A stretch of DNA of 64,000 nt from Shouchella lonarensis (GTDB lineage: Bacteria > Bacillota > Bacilli > Bacillales > Bacillaceae_D), in NCBI RefSeq assembly GCF_900096965.1, contig NZ_FMYM01000011.1, forward strand, positions 1 through 64,000. Reading direction: 5' to 3'. A program made the translations under genes and the position numbers. Positions 45,701 through 56,389 of the stretch are shown here, piece after piece (the first letter of the stretch is position 1; the number at the start of each line of letters is the position of its first letter). The notes beneath the pieces are model-generated. The model did not search any database, was not told the origin of the DNA, and saw only the letters and a program-made list of their open reading frames with translations.

Positions 45701-45835
45701 ATTTTGTGTCCATGGCATTTCCTTTCCTTGTCGCAGTTTCAGCCTCTCTATAGAAGAATTTTTTTCATCTATAGACGGCATTTGAAGCAGCTCCGTTACC
45801 CACCATGCTTTAAGCACCCGCTGTTCATGGTTCAT
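42794..45835 (-). CDS. UPF1-like superfamily 1 helicase
   Basis: A 1013-aa protein. Walker A NGPPGTGKTTLL at about 290, Walker B FIDEAGQA, motif III GDPKQIEP, and C-terminal motifs VHTFQGKEAD and NVAVTRAK define an SF1B (UPF1/Dna2-like) helicase. A coiled-coil-rich insertion of about 200 residues (ERELGEVHILLVELEKEIE region) splits the ATPase core. No nuclease motif seen. AAAGGGGAGG fits ATG 45835. Monocistronic; role in RNA/DNA metabolism or defence is undetermined. Confidence 0.85.
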   Translation of the reverse strand: MNHEQRVLKAWWVTELLQMPSIDEKNSSIERLKLRQGKEMPWTQNKTENHQNIAGYRIYIGIMPLKGVMTFVRDTFASTETFYQLPGEKKFMAVVHVAPDGQYQGDGLQLPYMSVLLGKLRTFVGEKGYDDFIDYFNTIEKELQALFNQLFYGKHLGEAHVKEMKAVLVNALQFPEHLFVQVEQGYLFDCRIEKLTKRSSALLMKSSFAEELQMLSKKKALPPALLAYLNGCQQRTDVNEVREVLEDWIDPGKMPPARWPAPAHHHLSLMQQVAVNVILSGESPLDTVNGPPGTGKTTLLKEVFAARVFERAKAMVAFQHPADAFTPMDTVLKTTNFSHQPFQLDPSITGYSIVVASSNNAAVENIFTELSNRKAVAREKDEKLHAASQAREQEIAHLAAEVDYFSSVADGVGGVETGSSWGLFSVALGNKKNNDNFSQAFWYDKAADHKTMAAYLDGEDAYDLTDWERAKEAFLLLAEEIEKRKSRLAQCAYVLRRYEALQERKKEVNELLLKMGHNLSVRKQRMIQVAHELAETKASIRSMSMEGLWPRIKGKWIGRKTKLTELKQQLTVLERELGEVHILLVELEKEIEAMKRERDEWNEMMDDVAALLKRLRKEGVIIPDDDYWEGSYAQRQKTAPWLSEELNHLRSQAFLLALKVHKVFLFLARDRVKRNMRVYFNRKQFDLNTEVARQAVSASWQTLFLMIPVVSTTFASAGRLFCELGAEEIGDLFIDEAGQAVPQAAAGMIYRSKHAVIVGDPKQIEPVVTMPETLLHDIRTLYKVEEAYISSSSSVQLVANLGNPMGTFIGEQWIGLPLWVHRRCTDPMFTIANTIAYENKMILFSDKHSPHSRWVNVTGSAVRGQYIEEQGQMVEKLVFQAFEQGVIPSLYVITPFTIVKEEIKKKLRRKNEALAHLSGHPVEEINHWIQHNIGTVHTFQGKEADTVVFVVGTDECQTSAANWIVAKPNLINVAVTRAKETIVMIGDRERLSKLPYFNVVVDILEEFAYVELT

Positions 45836-45960
45836 GCCATGCACCTCCCCTTTATGCTAGCTTATCAAAAAGCAAAGTGTAAAACAATATCATATATATA
45901 TTATTTCTCCATAAACATACAAAAAAAGACGGGATCTCCCTCCCGCCTTCTATCATATCT

Positions 45961-49300
<3,340 letters not shown>

Positions 49301-49304
49301 CTAC

Positions 49305-50156
49305 TTACGTCAGCCTATTTTCGCGAGACGCGACCCGATGTAAATGAACGGTTAAATATACACGCTCATCTTTTGACACCGCGCGCCCAAACCGGTGCAT
49401 AATGTAAGCACTCATTTTCGTACTTGTTTCGTATTCGACTGGGTATTTCCGCTTTACTTGCTCAAATAAGAAGTCATCCTCTTCTTCTAAAAGCGTTTCG
49501 CCATGCACAATACGGTAAGCAAAGAAACGTAAGTGTGTTAAAAAGCGGTCGTAATTAATTGATGTCTCATCAAACGCCATCTTTAAATCGTACTTTGCAA
49601 TCGTCAACAGTGTATCGACAATTTCGATTGCTTCAACCGTATCTGTCATGCGCGCATGTTCTTTTTGCGCATTGACGATGTGTAAGCTAATCGATGCTGC
49701 TTCACTCGTGTCTAGCCGCACCCCCGTCATCTCAGCAATAAAATCAAGTGCCTTTAAACCAATTTCAAATTCCTTGCGATAATACTTTTTCAGTTCCCAC
49801 AGCAGTGTGTTTTTTAACACCACTTGTTCCTGATGGCGTGTCACCGCAAAATAAAGATGGTCGGTTAATGCCACATATACATAATCATTAAGCGTCTCTC
49901 CGAGGGTCTCTTCTGCATAAGAAACAATCCGTTCTGCAATGTGTAAATACACTTCAGGCACTTCTGCTAAAAGTCGCTCGAACTTGCGTGAGACCTCCAC
50001 ACTCGTTAACGAAAACGTCTTGTCGATCTTTTCAGCTTCTATTTCATCACCGTTCTTCTTACCGAAGGCAATTCCTTTGCCCATAACAACAAGTTCATGG
50101 TGAAGCTCGTCTTCTGTCAACACGACATTATTGTTAAGCACCTTTTTAATGATCAC
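49305..50156 (-). CDS. licT: BglG/LicT-family transcriptional antiterminator
   Basis: A 283-aa antiterminator: N-terminal co-antiterminator RNA-binding domain (MIIKKVLNNNVVLTED...GKGIAFGKKNGD) and two PTS regulation domains with conserved His in SLHIVNAQ and LTVHLHR. When active it binds the RAT at 50251-50279 in its own leader and prevents termination, permitting bglPH expression. First gene of the operon. Confidence 0.95.
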   Translation of the reverse strand: MIIKKVLNNNVVLTEDELHHELVVMGKGIAFGKKNGDEIEAEKIDKTFSLTSVEVSRKFERLLAEVPEVYLHIAERIVSYAEETLGETLNDYVYVALTDHLYFAVTRHQEQVVLKNTLLWELKKYYRKEFEIGLKALDFIAEMTGVRLDTSEAASISLHIVNAQKEHARMTDTVEAIEIVDTLLTIAKYDLKMAFDETSINYDRFLTHLRFFAYRIVHGETLLEEEDDFLFEQVKRKYPVEYETSTKMSAYIMHRFGRAVSKDERVYLTVHLHRVASRENRLT

Positions 50157-50197
50157 ACGCTTTAACCTCCCTTCACGCTCCCTACCATAAAAGACAC

Positions 50198-50255
50198 AAA
50201 AAAACCTAAGCTAAAATAGTACACACGTATCGTGCGACCATCCCAACTTAGGTTT
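50198..50255 (-). terminator. Conditional leader terminator upstream of licT
   Basis: AACCTAAG ... CTTAGGTT with a TTTTTTT run on the minus strand. The 5' arm overlaps the RAT, so the two structures exclude each other. Confidence 0.82.
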
Positions 50256-50279
50256 TGCCTTTTTTCAAAGTTACAACCC
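50251..50279 (-). promoter_or_regulatory. Ribonucleic antiterminator (RAT) for LicT
   Basis: The leader reads GGGTTGTAACT...AAGGCAAAACC, matching the RAT consensus of BglG/SacY/LicT targets (GGRTTGTTACT...GCAGGCAAAACC). Confidence 0.82.
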
Positions 50280-50348
50280 TAATGATTGCGATTACATCGA
50301 GATTTATAAAGTACTGTGCATCCAGATCGAGTAAAACCCTTTCTCGAT

Positions 50349-50360
50349 TGAACGCTTTCA
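50349..50360 (-). promoter_or_regulatory. cre-like site (catabolite repression)
   Basis: TGAAAGCGTTCA overlaps the end of the licT -10 box. The promoter spacer also has AAAGCGTTTGCA. Both resemble CcpA cre boxes imperfectly, which fits a beta-glucoside operon. Confidence 0.5.
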
Positions 50361-50388
50361 TTGTACATGCAAACGCTTTTTTTGTCAA
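50360..50388 (-). promoter_or_regulatory. Promoter of licT-bglP-bglH
   Basis: TTGACA (50383-50388) and TACAAT (50360-50365) 17 bp apart on the minus strand, 80 bp upstream of the RAT. Confidence 0.8.
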
Positions 50389-50414
50389 ATAGGTTTTTAT
50401 TTCCATGTAGATGC

Positions 50415-50442
50415 AAAAAAAAAAGCGCTCCGATTGGAGCAC
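50415..50442 (-). terminator. Terminator of mccA-mccB
   Basis: AGTGCTCC / GGAGCGCT stem followed by ten T on the minus strand, 10 bp past the mccB stop. Confidence 0.88.
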
Positions 50443-50452
50443 TCTCCCCTAT

Positions 50453-51595
50453 TTATGACATCGATCCATCTAACGCTTGACGCAAGTCTGCAATCAAGTC
50501 ATCGGTATCCTCAATCCCGACTGAAATCCGGACAAGTCCATCCGTAATTCCTAATTCCAAGCGCCGTTCGCGCGGAATAGACGCATGTGTCATTTGCGCG
50601 GGGATACTAATTAAACTCTCGACTGCACCAAGGCTCTCTGCCAACGTAAAGTAGCGCGTTTGCTTCACGACCTGCTCCGCCCGCTCTTTACTGCCGACAT
50701 CAAAAGAAATCATCCCGCCAAAGCCAGTGGCTTGCTTCTGGTGTAACTCATGCCCCGGATGTGTGTGCAAACCTGGGTAATACACCGACACCACATCGCT
50801 ACGCTCATTTAAAAATGACGCTAACGCTTTGGTGCTCTTCTCTGTCTGATCCATCCGTAACCCTAATGTCTTAATCCCCCGGATGAGCAACCACGAATCT
50901 TGTGGTCCGAGTACCGCACCGACTGAGTTTTGAATGAAGTGGATATCTTTTTTTAGTTGTTCTGAGTTCACAACAAGCAACCCAGCGACGACATCACTAT
51001 GCCCACCTATATACTTTGTCGCGCTATGCAGCACAATATCAGCACCAAGCGCAATTGGGTTCTGGAAATACGGTGTACTAAACGTATTATCTACGACAAA
51101 CAACAAGTCGTGACTTGCGGCAATCTCTTTCATTTCCTGCAAATTGGTGACTTTTAATAACGGATTTGTTGGTGTTTCAATATAGATTGCCTTCGTATTT
51201 TCTCGAATGGCCGCGCGCACAAGTGCCGCATTACTCGTATCTACAAACGTCACCTCAATGTTCATCCGTTGCAAAATGGACGTCAATAAACGGTATGTTC
51301 CGCCGTACACGTCATCAGTAATAACAAGATGATCTCCGCTTTTAAATAGCTGTGTAACAGCGGAAATGGCTGCCATCCCTGAAGCGAAAGCAAAGCCAGC
51401 ATGACCGCCTTCTAAATCTGCAATTAACGCTTCCAACGCTGTCCGTGTCGGATTGCCCGTACGCGAATATTCATATGTGAAATTGCCGACGCCGTCTTGC
51501 TTGTAGGTACTCACTTGATAAATTGGCGTTGAAACCGCCCCTGTCGTCTCATCACCAAAAATGCCGCCATGAATGAGCTGTGTCTTTTTTTGCAA
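50453..51595 (-). CDS. mccB: Cystathionine gamma-lyase / homocysteine gamma-lyase
   Basis: A 380-aa PLP enzyme of the Cys/Met metabolism family. PLP lysine in HSATKYIGGHSDV (about 197), conserved EYSRTGNPTR and VDNTFSTPY. With MccA it performs reverse transsulfuration, methionine to cysteine. TTG start with GAGAGGTGAG. 14 bp after mccA on the same strand. MetI-type lyases are the main alternative; the neighbour favours MccB. Confidence 0.9.
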   Translation of the reverse strand: MQKKTQLIHGGIFGDETTGAVSTPIYQVSTYKQDGVGNFTYEYSRTGNPTRTALEALIADLEGGHAGFAFASGMAAISAVTQLFKSGDHLVITDDVYGGTYRLLTSILQRMNIEVTFVDTSNAALVRAAIRENTKAIYIETPTNPLLKVTNLQEMKEIAASHDLLFVVDNTFSTPYFQNPIALGADIVLHSATKYIGGHSDVVAGLLVVNSEQLKKDIHFIQNSVGAVLGPQDSWLLIRGIKTLGLRMDQTEKSTKALASFLNERSDVVSVYYPGLHTHPGHELHQKQATGFGGMISFDVGSKERAEQVVKQTRYFTLAESLGAVESLISIPAQMTHASIPRERRLELGITDGLVRISVGIEDTDDLIADLRQALDGSMS

Positions 51596-51609
51596 TATAT
51601 CTCACCTCT

Positions 51610-52515
51610 CTAAAAATGATTGCTGCTAATGTATCGTTCACTACTATCAGGAAAAACGGTCACAATTTTTTGCCCTGGTGGGCCGTTCTCTGCTTCCTTC
51701 CATGCCGCTGCAAACGCGGCACCCGAAGAACCGGCCACAAGTAACCCTTCCTTCTCCGCTAATAACCGCGCATACTTAAATGCCTCTTCATCTAAAATTG
51801 TATGAATACCATCAAAAAGTTTTGTATCTACATAATCAGGAATAAACTCCATACCAATCCCTTCGGTGCGGTGTGGTCCAGGTTCGCCACCATTTAAGAT
51901 CGATCCCTCTGGCTCCACAATCACTGTCCGGACATTTGGCGCATGCGCGCGAAAATATGTTGCACACCCCGTAAACGTCCCCGCCGATCCTGCACCAGCA
52001 ACAAACGTATCAAACGCTGGCAAATCTTGCAAAATCTCTGGTGCCATCGTTTCATAATACGTCTTTGGATTCGCCGCATTGGCAAATTGTGCTGGGGAGT
52101 AAGCGTCAGGTGTCTCTTGTACAAGCCGCTCCGCTTCTGCAATCGCACCTTTCATTCCTTGCTCCGTCGGTGTATTCACGACTGTCGCCCCAAGCAAGCG
52201 CATCAATGTTTGCTTTTCCTGACTAAACTTCTTTGGCACAACACAAATGACCGATACCGATGTTCCTTTTGCTGCAAGCGCCAAACCAATCCCGGTATTT
52301 CCAGCTGTTGGCTCAATGAGTGTACCTGTTTCCGTAATTTTCCCGCGGGCAAGCGCATCATTTAGCAATGATACACCAAGACGATCTTTCACACTCCCAC
52401 CTGGATGTAAAAACTCTAACTTCGCATAAATCGTCGCCTCATTTGGCACGTTGATCCGACTGATCTCAAACAGCGGCGTCTCGCCAATTAAAGATTGAAT
52501 TCGTTTATAAATCAA
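51610..52515 (-). CDS. mccA: O-acetylserine-dependent cystathionine beta-synthase
   Basis: A 301-aa cysteine-synthase-fold PLP enzyme; Lys43 in GGSVKDRLG binds PLP, and TAGNTGIGLA holds the phosphate/substrate loop. It joins homocysteine to O-acetylserine. TTG start with AGGTGG. Operon with mccB downstream. The B. subtilis gene mtnN, normally between yrrT and mccA, is missing from the 99-bp gap. Confidence 0.9.
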   Translation of the reverse strand: MIYKRIQSLIGETPLFEISRINVPNEATIYAKLEFLHPGGSVKDRLGVSLLNDALARGKITETGTLIEPTAGNTGIGLALAAKGTSVSVICVVPKKFSQEKQTLMRLLGATVVNTPTEQGMKGAIAEAERLVQETPDAYSPAQFANAANPKTYYETMAPEILQDLPAFDTFVAGAGSAGTFTGCATYFRAHAPNVRTVIVEPEGSILNGGEPGPHRTEGIGMEFIPDYVDTKLFDGIHTILDEEAFKYARLLAEKEGLLVAGSSGAAFAAAWKEAENGPPGQKIVTVFPDSSERYISSNHF

Positions 52516-52614
52516 TGATTGATCCCACCTTTTCGCTCAACATCATGGTACTGTCTTTTATTTTACCACTCCCATGATATTATTCCGAGCATGAAACCTT
52601 TAGAATTCTTCACC

Positions 52615-53256
52615 TTACGCTAGCTTTTCTGCCGTCATCACCCATACAAACGTGTTCATTTGTGTAAAGGAAGTTTCAAAACCTGCCTCAGAAAAGATAC
52701 GTGCCATTGTCTCTACAGTTGGGTAATATTCTGTCCGCAAATCTTCAGCTAACCGTTCATAACCACGTGCACGCGCATCTTCAATTTGTTCTTCATGGTG
52801 TTGCTTACTCGCGAACATTGTGTCGGCAAACACAACCTTGCCTCCTGGCTGTAATAATGCTGCATATGAACGCGCCGCTTGCGCTTTCTCTTCATCTGTT
52901 AAGTGATGGAAAGCGTAACTAGACACAATTGCGTCAACGGTTGCTTCTGGAGGGGAAAAATAGAGAAAATCACCCGCATGTACCAAAACAGGAGCCAACT
53001 TTTCTTGCGCGATCTTGCGCATATTTTTTGACGGCTCAACGGCTGTCAAACGGACACCTTTTTCAAGTAATTTCAATGACAAGTTCCCAGTTCCTACACC
53101 AAACTCAACTACATGCCCGTCTACTGCATCGACAACAGCTTGCAAAATCTCATCATACCGGTCAAACACGTGTCTATACTCTGGCTGGATGCCAGCAACC
53201 GTTTCATCGTATGTGTCTGCCCATTCATCAAACAATTGATCGAATTCTCTTCCCAC
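52615..53256 (-). CDS. yrrT: SAM-dependent methyltransferase YrrT
   Basis: A 213-aa class I methyltransferase with SAM motif VVEFGVGTGNLSLKL (about 50) and the GREFDQLFDEWADTYD start typical of YrrT, first gene of the B. subtilis yrrT-mtnN-mccA-mccB operon. GTG 53256 has GAGGTG at fair spacing; the frame is open 18 bp further. Substrate unknown. Linked by context to methionine/cysteine recycling. Confidence 0.87.
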   Translation of the reverse strand: MGREFDQLFDEWADTYDETVAGIQPEYRHVFDRYDEILQAVVDAVDGHVVEFGVGTGNLSLKLLEKGVRLTAVEPSKNMRKIAQEKLAPVLVHAGDFLYFSPPEATVDAIVSSYAFHHLTDEEKAQAARSYAALLQPGGKVVFADTMFASKQHHEEQIEDARARGYERLAEDLRTEYYPTVETMARIFSEAGFETSFTQMNTFVWVMTAEKLA

Positions 53257-53360
53257 GAAAAACACCTCTTTCAACCATAAAGTTAATTAAACCTACGTGT
53301 TTACTATGCTTTTATTATCGTATCACATCTCAAAGAATGCGACAACGATTTAGTCGCAAC

Positions 53361-53400
53361 AAAAAAGGATGACCTCCCTTGTAAAAGAGTGGTCATCCTT
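53361..53400 (-). terminator. Terminator of the secreted toxin-like gene
   Basis: AAGGATGACC / GGTCATCCTT stem with TTTTTT on the minus strand, 10 bp past the stop. Confidence 0.82.
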
Positions 53401-53409
53401 ATATTTTCT

Positions 53410-54291
53410 CTATGGTTGATCTGGCGTGACAATTGGCCGCAACTCACCTGTCGTATACGTAAACGACGTTGGATACACATTGGCTGTTGAAGTGTTTAAC
53501 TTCGCTGCTAAATTAGTCATGGCCCGTGTCAATTTTTCCCCTGGAACAACCGTATATACTTCTTCTTTTTGATAAATGGCTACGCGGTAATCATTATATG
53601 GGTAAGAAGCAGGTTTTGCTGGGAACGTATCTGTTACGGTATTGGTCGTTTGATTTGTAATCGTGGTCGTCGTACTAAATTTTTGCGAAATATTCCCAGA
53701 GATTTTGCCTGTCACACCGTCAAGTGTGGCACCCACCTCTGCGCCAACAGAATAAGCAAACTCTTTTGTGTTCGCTGTACTCACGCCATGTGTCTCTGTC
53801 AATGTCCATTGGTGCTGCGTGGATCTTGGTTGGAGTCGATTATAAATTCGTTTCCAGCGAATCTCCTGTTTAAACTCGGTGCCGTCTAACACATCGTCTG
53901 TAAACCCGAGTTCTTTATAAGCCTGTGCCTGTGGATTCCCCAGCGGCGCAAGCCCTGATCCATCAATATCGATGTATAGTACACCATTTTTTAGTTTTAA
54001 AGCGTTCGTTCCATTCGTATTCAATTCAATCATATCCGTAGCAGTCATCGGTGCCGTTTTCGTTTGAACGGTCATGTACTGCGCTGGCTCTTTATAAGGA
54101 TCTTTGTCAGGCTGGGGATAATAAGTACTTTCGTTTAATTGCGCCGACAAGTTCACTTCTACCCCGTCACGAAATAATGTCCCGGGGGCATCGGTCGCTG
54201 CAAAGGAAGTCGTTGGTGCCAGAAGTAAAGCTGTACTTAACAAACAAGCAGATGCCACTTTCGTAAAACGAACTGTTCTGTTTTTGTTCAT
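53410..54291 (-). CDS. Secreted aerolysin/ETX-MTX2-like pore-forming protein (putative)
   Basis: A 293-aa protein with a signal peptide (…LLLAPTTSFAA, cleavage at about 31). The second half has long alternating Ser/Thr-rich strands (VTGKISGNISQKFSTTTTI, TNQTTNTVTDTF) like the membrane-inserting hairpin region of aerolysin-fold toxins. No Cys. The family call is by pattern only; other beta-rich secreted proteins are possible. Monocistronic; a 284-bp gene-free stretch lies upstream (54292-54575). Confidence 0.6.
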   Translation of the reverse strand: MNKNRTVRFTKVASACLLSTALLLAPTTSFAATDAPGTLFRDGVEVNLSAQLNESTYYPQPDKDPYKEPAQYMTVQTKTAPMTATDMIELNTNGTNALKLKNGVLYIDIDGSGLAPLGNPQAQAYKELGFTDDVLDGTEFKQEIRWKRIYNRLQPRSTQHQWTLTETHGVSTANTKEFAYSVGAEVGATLDGVTGKISGNISQKFSTTTTITNQTTNTVTDTFPAKPASYPYNDYRVAIYQKEEVYTVVPGEKLTRAMTNLAAKLNTSTANVYPTSFTYTTGELRPIVTPDQP

Positions 54292-54575
54292 TGAATAGCC
54301 CTCCTAGATGGATAAGATCATGACACAACTGAGCAACTCTTCTAAAGTTCTTTCTTGTCTACTATTCAGTTTTCAAAGAGCCAATGATTGATAATGCTTA
54401 TGGAACTACCGTTAATGTACTGCAGATGCGAGAGCTTGTCAAACATTTTTTGGTATAAAAGTTTATAGATGGATTTATATGTGTCTATATAAACACATTT
54501 TTATATTTTAAACGTGTCATTTAACAAAGGTCACCATAAATCTCCTCTACTATCACATAATGTGCATGTTTCTAT

Positions 54576-55165
54576 CTATGTTCGTTCTGCTTTCCCAAAT
54601 GTAATTGCGGTCATAAATCCAACAAACAGGGAGAGAACACAAATGATTCCGTACAGGAGTGAATGAGGCACACCTACCGGAAAAATCACAACGACCGAAC
54701 CTGCAACAAGACCAATCATAACTGCATACGTCGCTTGTGTGTATGTGTTAAAAAAGAAGCGACAAACACGACTTGTAGTAAGAACCCCCGCACAAACTCC
54801 AAGACCAATAGTGACAATGACAGGAATGTGGACATGCTTCAGTGCAGTTGTGGCTGTATTATATACACCAAGCACTAACATAATTAAAGCGCCACTCACA
54901 CCCGGCAACACGAGCGCTGTGCTTGCGAGCCAGCCCGCAACGAATAAAAATAAATATGAGGAAAAGCTAAGATTAGCGAGCACATTTGCAGTTTGTTCTA
55001 TGCTCGCAGTATATGTCATATCTGCAGTTGGATCATGGAAGAAACGTATCATCGCCACAAGTGCAAAAGAAAGCAAGATCAATAGAAAATGAGAAAGACG
55101 GAATGATGTATTTGTTTGGGTGCGACCTGACCGCCATAAAAAAGGTAAGATCCCGATAATGGTAG
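54576..55165 (-). pseudogene. DUF368 membrane protein, 5' part lost
   Basis: Reading from the stop, the frame is open through the TTG at 55082 up to the IS boundary at about 55166. The ~196 codons encode the C-terminal part of a DUF368 protein (undecaprenyl-phosphate translocase candidates). Recognisable are TIIGILPFLWR and the second repeat TALVLPGVSGALIMLVLGVYN. The N-terminal ~70-100 residues, with the first PGVSGGT-type motif, are missing and do not resume beyond the IS. Probably non-functional. Confidence 0.72.
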
Positions 55166-55571
55166 TGACCCCAAAAAGTTAGAGTTATGATTAAGCAGAG
55201 AATAGGGTGGTTTGAGTTCGGTATTGTACTGGACTTAGACCACCCAATTTTATTTTCAAACGTTTGTGATTATGGTAATGGATATACGCTTCAATCTTTT
55301 GTTTTAGATCATTATAAGATAAAAGTGGTTCTCCATAATACATCTCTTGTTTCATATTTCTTTTGATTCCTTTTAAACCAAAAGCTCGAAAGGAACCTAC
55401 CCATTTTCGAATAGATTTTGTATCGGGTATCCCGTATTTCTTTGCTAAAGCTCCATATCCTAGGGAGCCTTCTAGGTACTCTTGGACCACTTCCAATTTG
55501 AATTCGTCACTGTATTTTGCCATACAAAAACACCCCTAAGTTAGATTTTTTACTCTAACTTTTGGGGTGCA
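55166..55571. mobile_element. Internally deleted IS3-family element
   Basis: About 406 bp bounded by inverted repeats: TGACCCCAAAAAGTTAGAG on the left and the complement of TGCACCCCAAAGTTAGAG on the right. It contains one short frame that joins the start of OrfA to the end of OrfB. Normal IS3/IS150 elements are about 1.2-1.5 kb. Ends look intact, so a full copy elsewhere could mobilise it. Confidence 0.78.
55191..55523 (-). pseudogene. OrfA-OrfB fusion remnant of IS3-family transposase
   Basis: A 110-aa frame: residues 1-55 are the OrfA helix-turn-helix (MAKYSDEFKLEVVQEYL ... IRKWVGSFR). Residues 56-110 are the extreme C terminus of OrfB (EMYYGEPLLSYNDL, YIHYHNHKRLKIKLGGLSP). The DDE catalytic core is deleted, so it cannot transpose on its own. 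Confidence 0.85.
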
Positions 55572-55595
55572 GCACCATACCAAGGGTTCTAGTGA

Positions 55596-55641
55596 AGCTC
55601 CCAAGCGGACTTGAACCGCTGACCCCCACCTTACCATGGTC
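55596..55641 (-). pseudogene. tRNA-Thr (GGT) 3' half
   Basis: On the minus strand the sequence from the anticodon loop (ATGGTAA) through a paired T-arm (AGCGG/CCGCT) to the acceptor TGGGAGC is tRNA-Thr-like. The D-arm and 5' half are replaced by unrelated DNA. This is the usual trace of an element integrating into a tRNA gene, or of deletion at such a site. Confidence 0.65.
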
Positions 55642-55670
55642 GCCTGGTCATATTCCTCTTTTATCCTGAA

Positions 55671-55709
55671 ACACTCGAAAGTGTTGATAAATCAATGCTT
55701 TCGAGTGTT
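55671..55709. terminator. Large dyad beside the tRNA-Thr half
   Basis: ACACTCGAAAG(TG)TTGAT / ATCAA(TG)CTTTCGAGTGT pairs over 16 of 18 bp and is followed by seven T on the plus strand. Such dyads often sit between an integrase gene and attP. From here to 56389 there is no supported gene. A minus frame ending STGAISGAKKQIKRG near 55730-55795, and another of about 30 codons near 55995-56085, look like gene remnants but I cannot name them. Confidence 0.55.
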
Positions 55710-56389
55710 ATTTTTTTGTATGGGTTTCCTTGGTTATCCTCGTTTAATTTGCTTTTTGGCACCAGAAATGGCACCGGTTGATTGTTTTATTGAAATCCGT
55801 TGAGTTTATATTATTTCACAATTTCCGTTCATATAATTACTCCTATTTTCAAGAGACACATTAATATCATTACCCCTCCATAATAAAATTAATATTCTGT
55901 TATTTTTGGCCCCAAAAAAGACGACCCCAGCACCATACTGAAATCACCTTATTAACTACTCAAGAAGATTATTCTCAATAAACTAACTCTTACTTTTTCT
56001 TGTTATCCCCACAATAGGAATAAATTCAGCAACCTTCCTTGGATGACCTTTAGGTTGTCGTTTATTAATCATCGATACATTCTGATTATTGTTTCTCAAC
56101 CTGAAAAAGATTATTAAAACCTCTTTTGATAGGAGCTTCAATTACCTAGTCTCAGGAAGGAGATGGTTTCAGCACTTTGTTATCCCCTTTTTCCTATCAA
56201 CGAAAACTCAGTTGATCCGAATGCATGTGGCATTCTTTTAATTCTATTTATCGGTTTAGGTGATTTACGCACTTGAGCATAGAAGCCTAATCAAATATAG
56301 AAAAGACACTTGAAACTGTTATCTTTAATGTTTCACTCCAATATAAAGGGATAAAAATATTTGTATTCTTCTCGTTGCTTTTTATGTAT

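Noticed and set aside
50248-50442. 64-aa minus frame upstream of licT
   Set aside because: It covers the promoter, cre-like site and RAT; the sequence is explained by regulatory elements.
55995-56085. Minus frame of about 30 codons ending HPRKVAEFIPIVGITRKSKS
   Set aside because: Looks like the tail of a gene, but it is too short to assign and has no start; mentioned only as a possible remnant.
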